A program made the translations under genes and the position numbers. Below, one piece after another: positions 55,950 through 64,000 of a stretch of DNA of 64,000 nucleotides. The notes below the pieces were generated by a model that had not been told where the DNA came from, ran no database searches, and worked only from the letters and a program-made list of their open reading frames with translations. The DNA comes from Sequoia sempervirens (taxonomy: Eukaryota > Streptophyta > Pinopsida > Cupressales > Cupressaceae): contig VDFB02000003.1 in assembly GCA_007258455.2 (NCBI GenBank), positions 41,233,986 to 41,297,985 on the forward strand, written 5' to 3'. Position 1 is the stretch's first letter, and the number at the start of each line of letters is the position of its first letter.

Positions 55950-57527
55950 AGGAGTCGCTATAATTATGTAATCTGACTCTCTATAGCCACCAACTGTCCT
56001 TCCAAATCATCATATCCTTAGCTCCCCTCTTGTCATGGTGTGTGGGGCACCACTTCTAACTATGGCATCATTGGTTCCACCTCCATAGCCACCTGATCTC
56101 CCTATCCATCATCCTCCTTCTCATCCCCACTCTCCTCTCCCTCATCGCTACTCTCATTAGTCTCCTCCTCATCCTCCTCCTCCTTTGCCACATCCACCTC
56201 TTCAACCTCTTGATCCCCCTACTGGTGCTGCTTCGTGCACACTATCCTCCTCCACACCATCCATCTCTATCTCACAATGACCTCCCCATGTCCTCTTGCT
56301 GCCACCTATTCCAACACCCTCACCCCCACTATCTGTCCTCTCAAAGGTATCACTACCTTCAACCTCCTACTCTGCAACCACTCAACGTATCATTAGGTCA
56401 CACCGAGATTTCCCATTCCTCCTCCAATCCCATACTACCTCTCCTAGATCCTCCCATTATGTTATAGCCACCTGATGTGCAACCTACATGCTCTATAATC
56501 TTGTCTCTCAAGTCAATCAAGCAAACCTCTCCTTAGGGTCTGGAATTTCCTGCCTCATGTCGAATTGGTGTTTCACCTTGTTAGGCCTATACAAATCAAT
56601 CATGAATTGTTGTCTCCTAATCATGTAGCATCTACTAAACCTGTACCTATAATATACATTGTCACCTCTATCCCAATCCTGCATCTCTTCATAGGGCCTC
56701 CATATGATGTCACCCTCCCTAAGCTCATCCATCATCCTCCACCATGGTGCCATGCTCTTGGTATTGGCATAGTGTAGTGCACCTCTCCATACAAAATCTA
56801 GAGGCTCATTTGCCTGCCTCTCTGACCTCTCCCCCATTGGTCTAGTGGCTCAATGTGCTCCCAAGCCTATATTTGTAGCACCATAATGTGGGTCAAGCTA
56901 AGTCCACTGTGAAAACATACTACATGCATATCTCTATACAATAGAGCTAGCAGGCAAGCTCCCCACACAAACCTTGTAGATCTCCCCACCATGTTCAACA
57001 CGACCTTTGCTAGGGCAAGATGAAAAATCAGTCACTCCTGTATAGTAGTAGCACTCCACTAATGAGTCCACACAAGTAAAGTGCTAAGCACGACATCCTC
57101 TCAAAGCATTCATCCACATCCAACGTTTGTCCCCTACATGGTAGGTCGATCCTCTGATAGTAGCTACAAGACTTCCTATGCTATTAACACCTCTACCATC
57201 TCTTCGTGGATCAGCAATCATAGGATCAGCCATACACCCTCTAATGTGATAATCATATCCCCTGTAGGAAGGAGGAAAGTGTATGTCTCTAAGCTCTAGT
57301 GCTCTACAAGTGCCATCAACATGAGCTTGTACACCCTCATTGTCGGCATCATAGATACATATGCTAGACCAGTCGCATCTAGTACCACCCACTCATCCAC
57401 ATCAAATCCCTTAATTAGTTGCAGGACTGTTAACTGTTGCTCTCAAGTCCATAAAATCACTATGCTTTACATCCATCCAATCATCACTATGTTAGGTCTT
57501 TTCATCTGAATTTATGCTATCTTCCAT
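55950..57527 (-). pseudogene. Antisense plant mobile domain (PMD)-like ORF
   Basis: Read right to left, the likely start at ATG 57525-57527 is MEDSINSDEKT then a stop. Next comes GGTRCDWSSICIYD, AHVDGTCRALELRDIHFPPS, SIGSLVATIRGSTYHVGD and RWMWMNALRG (57392-57084). After a break: FVWRGALHYANTKSMAPWWRM, IIWRPYEEMQDWD, MIRRQQFMIDLYRPNKV and KHQFDMRQEIPDP (56837-56517). The W-x-PY...RPxxV-x-x-QF-x-x-RQ-x-IP pattern is that of the C-terminal PMD (aminotransferase-like plant mobile domain). An acidic tail follows at about 56190-56102 (EEDEEETNESSDEGEE). It lies between integrase and 3' LTR of a Tat element, on the opposite strand. Frames shift and stops are present, so it is a pseudogene. Confidence 0.65.
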
Positions 57528-57566
57528 TTTCCTTCTTTTTGAAAATTTTGATTTTTTAGCGCATGA

Positions 57567-58980
57567 TACAAGAGTGACTTCCCCTCTACCAATCCAACAT
57601 TCTTCCAAACATGAAAATGAAATATATAGCAGTAAATCAAGTACAACTCAATTGAATTCACACTATCTCAGCTGAATTCACACTCAAACACAAACTACCG
57701 AACAAACAATCTACCTCAAATTAAAATATCGTTTAAAAACAAAAGATGGTCACAAAACTTGTTCCATTCATCTTTAATATAAAATTACAAATAGGTTTCA
57801 AAATACACATATCCATGAGTTATGACCCTTCAACCATCCTACACTTTGATGCTCAGCTTGCTTTTTCTAGCTACATGGGTCCTCCTCCTAAGCACGACTT
57901 GTAACATCCCTACACAAATATTTAGTTGCCTTTCAAATTCCAATCACCACATCATATGGTGTGGAAAATTTCAAGTTTTCTAATTTGCAAATATTAATAC
58001 TTGAACATGGTGCAGCCTATATGAGAATCATTTCCTACATCCAAAATTCTACTATTTCATTGATTTCTTCACCATCAATTTATAAGAAACTTCTTTGCTA
58101 AGGGCGTGGCTCTTCTCACTCCTCATGCGAGTTTTAGTCTGCATTTTTATATTTTCAAATTAAAATTCTTTTTAATGCCTCACTTCTATGTGTAGCCCCA
58201 TCCAAAAGTTCACAGCCTCTTTCCCACACCTTTTCTCATAGCCATCCCTCTTACTTTTTTGTCTTCCTTAACCTTTTATTGACATTTCATTCATTTGTCG
58301 ATTGTTCAATGTTTCCAAGAGAGAATTTTAAAATTCTTCCATGTGCGTCGACCTAGGTGATGGTTCCATCTGCCACTAATAATTATTCAAGTGCCTCCTT
58401 AATGCTTTCAATTGTTTCTTTTCTTGGAAAATGAAGAGACAACAATTATTCAACATTAGATTATCAACCTTTCCAACAAATATATCGGCTTGTAGTTTTT
58501 TTATTCTGTCTTTCTTCACTGCAACCCCTCTCTAGACTTTGTTTCCACATTGCATATGTATCATAGTGCAATCTTAACAAAAATTTCTTCCAATCCGTAA
58601 TGGTAAATTTCCAATAAAGTAAGAGTTAGCTCTAAATCTTTTTCTCACATCTAGAAATAGGCATTTTATGTGACATTTGGTCAAACTGTTCATATACCCA
58701 GTCTATGTTCTCACATTTCGCATACATGTCCATCAAGTAGTTGCAAATACAACACTTGACAAGATGTCATAGGCTGCTATAAATGTTAGGATTACATTTA
58801 TTAAAATCAATGAACATTTAAACTTTCCCTTTCACCTTCCACAATCGTCCAAATCATCATTAGAATGAGATCGAGCATGGAGAGAAATGAATTCAAATCA
58901 AACCAAAACTGTGAAAACCAAAAATCAACAATAATTTTTTTGGTTGGTGTTGATTGTTTGTCCACCTGCATGCTCCTACA
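57567..58980 (-). repeat. 3' LTR of I
   Basis: 1,414 bp, matching 60098-61564 over its length (for example CCAATCCAACATTCTTCCAA near the start, GGTTGGTGTTGATTG near the end). Differences include a segment of about 60 bp near 60610-60670 that is absent here. Confidence 0.92.
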
Positions 58981-59649
58981 CCGAACACACCGGGTAGAAA
59001 TATTGTGAGCATGGGCTTACAATGATGGAGTTGAGTGATGGAATCACTCTTTCAAGTTGACATCAACCTGCAGCGAACTCCTTCGTTGTCAAAGTGCTGA
59101 AAATTAAATTTTCTTCCACCTTTTATAGCATCTCTCTAGAACACAGACCACCCCTCTCTAGCAACATTGCACCTTCCTCTCTTTTCCTCTAGTGGAATCA
59201 TATCCACCAAAGCATGACATCCTCCACCAAATTCTTTCCACATTTATCTCCTCTTTCATGGGTTCAAACCCATCTCTGACTGTCCACCTCCACAATTTCT
59301 ACCAACAAATATGCAGGATCTACAACACACTCTTATCTTCTATCCAACTCATCTTCTACTACCACATCTAAAAATGAAATAACTTCAAAAATCTATTTTA
59401 CCTCATCTTCGCTCATAGTTGCAACACCGAACTTCACTGCGATGTCTTCCACCTCATTTTCTGCAACTTCTCGCTTTTCTCCTTTCACTGCAACATCAAG
59501 CTTTGACATCCACTCTTTCTCAATCATTAGAAAATGTGCCAACAAATCCTCTTCACCATCTGTTGCAACTTCTTCACTTCTATCCTCATACTTATCTTCT
59601 TATCTCTTCATGCCTTCCTCATGGCATGTCTCGGCTGCAACTTCTTCAC

Positions 59650-59883
59650 CAATAGGGGCTACTCTTCTTTTGTTTTCCATTTGGGATTGCAACACTCATT
59701 TCTTCTATTCTTCTTTTCACTATCCTCTTTCAAGAGAACCTTCTTATTCTCACTTTTTCCAATGCTCTTTTCAACTTTTCCACAAACAATATTTTCCAAC
59801 TCTTCACACAATTCATCCTCCACATCATCCCAATACTGCTCCCAAAATGGTATCCACACGGGCCTCTTCACAACCTAACCCAT
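59650..59883 (-). pseudogene. Small Trp/acidic ORF of element I, function unknown
   Basis: ATG 59881-59883 begins MG, a TAG (CAG would give Gln), then VVKRPVWIPFWEQYWDDVED, followed by an acidic helix (ELCEELENIVCGK) and a Lys-rich part (KNRRNECCNPKWKTKEE). It continues, broken, towards 59500 (VKKLQPRHAMRKA). It is the only open frame on the transcribed strand near the primer site, so it may be a degenerate gag-like protein, but I recognise no domain. The plus-strand Ser-rich ORF over the same bases is its shadow. Confidence 0.4.
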
Positions 59884-60080
59884 TTTTTTTGCTACAATCT
59901 CACCTCTCTCAATCTATCATCACTTCTCAAGTTTCCTTCATGGATTCAATCTCTCACTCTTGCTGCCAAGATTCCTCACACACTTGCAACAACCCTCTTG
60001 AGCTTCTTCTCTACTACTTCACACACTCACTTTCTTTATTCACTAGTCCTAGTGGATCCTCTCCACTTTTATGACTACCT

Positions 60081-60092
60081 ACTCTGCTACCA
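60081..60092 (-). other. Primer binding site of I, initiator tRNA-Met-like
   Basis: On the minus strand TGGTAGCAGAGT, separated by five bases from the LTR end. The common plant iMet primer site is TGGTATCAGAGC. Confidence 0.65.
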
Positions 60093-60097
60093 ATTGA

Positions 60098-61564
60098 TGT
60101 AGGAGGGACCTCCCCTCTGCCAATCCAACATTCTTCCAACCATGAAAATGAAATATACAAAAACAAATCAAGTACAACTCAATTGAATTCACACTGTCTC
60201 AACTAAATTCACACTCAAACACAAACTATCGAACAAACAATCTACCTCAAATTAAAATTTCATTTAAAAACAAAAGATGATCACAAAACTTATTCCATTC
60301 ATCTTTACTATTAAATTACAAATATATTTTAGAATACACATATCCATGAGTTATGCCCCTTCAACCATCCTACACTTTGATGCTTGGCTTACTTCTTTTA
60401 GGCTACATGGGTCCTCCTCCCAAGAACGACTTGTAACATCCTTGCACAAATATTTAGCTACCTTTCAAATTCCAATCACCATGTCATATGGTGTGGAAAA
60501 ATTCAAGTTTTTTGAGATGCTAATATTGATACTTGAACATGGAGCAGCCTATACAGGAATTATTTCCTACATCCAGAATTCTAATCTTTCATCGATTTCT
60601 TCACCATCAATTTATAAGCAACTTCTCATGCTAGCCTCTCTAACTTCCTATGCAACCTCCCTATTTCCTCTACTAAGGGCGCGACTCTTCTCACTCCTCA
60701 CACAAGTTTTAGTCTACATTTTTATATTTTTATATTTTCCAATTAAAATTATTTTAATGCCTCACTTCTTCTACACGCAGCCCCATCCAGAAGTTCATAG
60801 CCTCTTTCCCACACCTCTTCTCACAACCACCCCCCTTACTTTTTTGCTTGCCTTAACCTTTTATGGAAGTTTCATTCATTTGTTGATTGTTCAATGTTTC
60901 CAAGATATAATTTTAAAAGTCTTCCATGTGCGTCGGCCTAGGTGATGGTTCCATCTGACACTAATAATTATTCAAGTGCCTCTTTATTACTTTCAATCAT
61001 TTCTTTTCTTGGTAAATGAAGAGACAATAGTTATTCAACATTTAGATTATCAACCTTTCCAACAAATATATTGGCTTGTAGTTTTTTATTTTTTCTTTCT
61101 TCACCGCAACCCCTCTCTAGACTTTGTTTCCACATTGCATATATATCATAGTGTAATCTTTAAAAAAATATCTTTCAATCCATAATGGTAAATTGCCAAT
61201 AAAGTAAGAGTTAGCTCTAAATCCATTTTGCTCACATCTGGCAATAGGCATTTTATGTGAAATTCAATCAAACTATTCATATACTCAGCCTATGCTCTCA
61301 CATTTTGCATACATGTCCATCAGGTAGTTGTAAATACAACACTTGACAAGATCTCATAGGCTGTTATGGATGTCAGGATTACATTTATTAAAATAATCAA
61401 CATTTAAACTTTCCCTTTCACCTTCCTCAATTGTCCAAATCAGCATTAGAATGAGATCAAGCATGGAGAGAAATAAATTCAAATTAAACCAAAATTACAA
61501 AAACCAAAATTCAACAATTTTTTTTGGTTGGTGTTGATTGCTTGTCTGCCCATGTGCTCCTACA
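60098..61564 (-). repeat. 5' LTR of I
   Basis: 1,467 bp with perfect TGTAGGAG...CTCCTACA ends. The 222-residue plus-strand ORF inside it is not conserved in the other LTR and is not a gene. Confidence 0.92.
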
Positions 61565-62440
61565 CCAGTGCATCAATGGATTCATCTTTTGTTGTATTTT
61601 CCCCTCCCCATGTGTGTTCACCCTTGTAGGCTATTGTGCATCCACCCATTTATTATCGGATTTGCTTATCTAGCAAATTTGGCCTTCCTCTTATGCATAT
61701 GCCCTTGTAGGTGATGCACATCCACCTATTCATCGATGAATCTACCCTTGTAGATTTAAGTGTGCATCTACCTATCTTTTAGCACCTTCATCCCTATGGC
61801 CTATTGTGTAATCTCCTTTTTATGCGCATATCTGCTTGTCAATCAAATCCACCCTTGCTCTGTATTTTCCCATCTCAAAATGAATCTGCCTATCATGGAA
61901 TCGCCTTTCCTCTGGCGGATCCACCTGTCTATAGGTGCATCTGCCCATCCTCAAGTGTAACCGCCTGTTAGCATGTTTTCCCATGACTAGGTAGATCCAC
62001 TCTTCTAGGATGCATCCTCTATGCACCTTCTTGGGCAGATCTACCTGATTATGGACTTTGACTCACGATAAATGCCAAATTTTACAAAGTATGAGCAAAA
62101 GTTAAGGGTTATACCTAGGTGGGATGCTCTCCTCTTTACACCCATGCACTCACTGCATCTAATCAATGCAAAATTCTCCATCGACACGACATTTTTCTCT
62201 TTATTCTCTCTATGAGCTCTCAAATGCTTAAGGTAAAAATGAATAGTAATTTACCCTAATTACTATTTATAGGTCCCCCTAATTACCCCAAAACCCTAAT
62301 TTCTTGTTTTCACTACCTTTTACTCCCTGCAAGTCCTTTTTCCTCTATTCATTTGTCATTCTTTGTCATTTTTCATTACGCTCATGTTGATCCCTTCCTT
62401 TGTTGTCTATTGTGATGCTGCCCAGGTCCCTTTTTTCCCA
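61565..62440 (+). other. 3' region of J right of element I; degenerate short repeats
   Basis: No gene. The words CCCTTGTAGG, TGTGCATCCACC and GGCGGATCCACC-like variants recur irregularly at 61560-62050, like a decayed minisatellite of about 60 bp. Confidence 0.4.
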
Positions 62441-62597
62441 TTTGTCCTCTTGAGGGGGCATCATCCTATTATATATCACTTTTCCTTCCACACCATCTTT
62501 TTCTCCATACTACCAGGACACCTCACCGCCTATTTTCTTCTATCAAGTTAGCTATATTTTATTTTTCTTCAAAACATTGTTATTTTAAAGATATTTT

Positions 62598-62611
62598 GAA
62601 GAGGAAAAAAA
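62598..62611 (+). other. Polypurine tract of J
   Basis: GAAGAGGAAAAAAA abuts the LTR start, in the same position as AAAGACGGGAAAAA in element A. Confidence 0.75.
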
Positions 62612-64000
62612 TGTAGACACCTAAATTTGACCATTCACATTTGGTCAAATTTATCTCTTTTTCTTCTATTGCACTTTCTTATCTGCATTAATTAAATAAT
62701 ATTGTTACTATTTAATTAATATTGATCACCTTTCTAAAGTATTCTAAGGTACTTAATTAAATTATTAAATACTTTCACTTTATCCTTCCTCTCTAAATTA
62801 AATAAATAGACCCATTTATTTAATTTAGTCATTTATCCCATGCGAATTAAATTAAATTTTTAATTCCTCACTTTCTCTCACCTAGTCACATCCTCCATAA
62901 TCCTAGTCTAATCCTAATCCATTTTCCTAATCTTATTATTAGGATGTGCACATTTCTAATCCTTGATTAGGAGGTGTCACATCCTCCAACATTTGCTAGT
63001 GGCTTCTTAATCCACATTATTAATCTAATCCCCCACCTAACCTCTTACTTGCACAATCTAATCCTACATGATTAGATCACCCTAATCCCTTTGCCATTTA
63101 TGGCATGTCTCTTATTCAGTCCTTCATTAAGTGTCTTCTCCTTTTGGAGAAGCTACCCCCATAACCCTATGGAATTTTTAATTCCATTTATTTCCCCTAT
63201 GTCCCTCAAGGAATTTTTAGTTCTTTTTGTCTTCCCCATGTGTATTAAAAGGGAATTTTTAATTCTCCTTATCAAATCCTCCCAATGATTTTTGAAGATT
63301 AGACAAGTACCTCCCCCTCTCTCATGCACTCTCATGATGACAAGTGTCATCACCATGGAGGTTGAGATGCCTCAAGGTATCTCAACCCTTGATCTTTCTA
63401 TCCTCACATCCTATTCATCCATCTCCCTCTCCCCTTGGTAAATGAATACACTTTATTTTTACAATTTATCCACATTCAAGCATTCAAGCCTTTAGGGCAT
63501 CAAGCTAATCTTGCAATATAGTGACCAAAATTGAGAAAAATCAAGGTATTATGCTGCCAAAATCCACATTGAGCACACATCCATTAACATCCATGGGGAA
63601 ATCATGACAACAAGCTTGAAATCTCCTTTGTTTTCAAGTATTTTGATGCAGGTTTGAGCTTCTTTGCCCTTATCTTGAGTGTTTGTGTTGATTTTGGAAT
63701 TTTTCTTAGTTTTTGTTATTTCTTTGCATTTCTAGTTTGTAAAAATCACTCCACACAATTGCATTATATTTTATTATTTATCTTTAATATTTTCTTGTCT
63801 TCACTAGCCACAAGGATAAAACCCTTTAACCTAGAAGGTTAATCTTACCCAATGTTCACGTGAGCTTCAAGGTTCTTGATATTTAGTTGTGTGGAGTTAC
63901 ATGGTATTCTTATTATTGTGGAAGTGAGTATGTATTATCATACAATTATAGCTATTGTTGCAGTGTTGTAATTTATTTTAGATTGGTTTAATGTAATTTA
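62612..64000 (+). repeat. 3' LTR of J, left part
   Basis: Begins TGTAGACACCTAAATTTGACC-like sequence, related to the A LTR start TGTAGACACCCAAAATTG. TTAATTAAATAAT-rich boxes follow, as in A. No LTR end is seen before the window edge, and no 5' copy is present. Confidence 0.7.

Larger units (their letters stand above)
57567..61564 (-). mobile_element. Non-autonomous LTR element I (minus)
   Basis: Two long LTRs flank only 1,117 bp. The right copy has perfect 8-bp inverted ends, TGTAGGAG...CTCCTACA; the left has TACAAGAG...CTCCTACA, with the differences all transitions. On the minus strand TGGTAGCAGAGT lies six bases inside the right LTR, matching the initiator-Met primer site TGGTATCAGAGC at 10 of 12 positions, so transcription is right to left. 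The flanking bases (CATGA and CCAGT) do not match, so a target duplication is not visible. The interior has one small ORF and no pol. Confidence 0.85.
51641..64000 (+). mobile_element. Tat-lineage Ty3/gypsy element J (5' part missing, runs off the right edge)
   Basis: Contains RT, RNase H, an additional archaeal-type RNase H and integrase in order (51650-54440). A long 3' region follows, then a polypurine tract at 62598-62611 and a 3' LTR beginning TGTAGACACC at 62612. The second RNase H after the usual one is characteristic of the Tat lineage. Gag and protease, expected left of 51641, are not found. The 3' region holds an antisense PMD ORF and nested element I. Confidence 0.8.

Noticed and set aside
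59442..60074. 210-residue Ser/Phe-rich plus-strand ORF
   Set aside because: Opposite to the transcription of element I (primer site on the minus strand) and of low complexity; overlaps the more plausible minus ORF.
60277..60945. 222-residue plus-strand ORF
   Set aside because: Lies wholly in an LTR and is broken in the other LTR copy, so it is not conserved.
57562..61569. Target-site duplication of element I
   Set aside because: The flanks CATGA and CCAGT do not match. A GCATGA/GCATCA similarity is offset by five bases and cannot be a duplication at the LTR border.

Overview
This window looks like repeat-dense nuclear DNA from a seed plant with a very large genome, most likely a conifer or other gymnosperm. 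Composition is AT-rich. There is no bacterial gene organisation, and I could not support a single intact host gene. Essentially everything recognisable is a decayed LTR retrotransposon (Ty3/gypsy type, partly Tat lineage), a non-autonomous derivative of one, or an L1-like LINE. One 100-base assembly gap lies at 26131-26230. The species cannot be named from this sequence, and all family assignments come from motif recognition by eye.

Layout: 1-2524 plus 10209-10759 (minus) is one gag gene of a gypsy element (F), split by a complete nested element A (2525-10208, plus strand). A has TGTAG...CTACA LTR ends and a perfect GGTAT target-site duplication, but no pol. 10760-15908 holds the long leader and probable LTR promoter of F. 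15913-18733 is a deletion derivative C, with a gag tail and minisatellite-rich 3' region. 18734-26130 is a long-leader element H with a roughly 1,380-codon ORF broken almost only by stops that single C-to-T changes can explain. After the gap comes element E (26231-39862, minus), which encodes a protease-type ORF and carries a 72-bp tandem array. E is interrupted by the complete nested element D (30164-38275, minus; LTRs about 1.8 kb; ATAGG/ACAGG duplication). 39863-43077 holds leader and LTR pieces of element G. 43078-48092 (minus) is a two-ORF L1-like LINE. 48093-51640 has no recognisable gene. 51641-64000 is a Tat-type gypsy element J: RT, RNase H, an extra archaeal-type RNase H and integrase, then a long 3' region with an antisense plant-mobile-domain (PMD) ORF, a nested non-autonomous LTR element I (57567-61564), and a 3' LTR running off the window.

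How the parts relate: A (no pol) and J (pol-bearing) share LTR-start, polypurine-tract and 3'-region sequence, so A is plausibly a non-autonomous partner of J-like elements. A, D and E all appear to be primed by tRNA-Trp. In D the tRNA-like match extends about 47 nt, through the T arm to the anticodon loop, well beyond an ordinary 18-nt primer site. Leaders of A, F and G share a degenerate tandem motif, D carries eight copies of a palindromic box, and the probable F promoter has a cluster of GAATATTC boxes resembling heat-shock elements.
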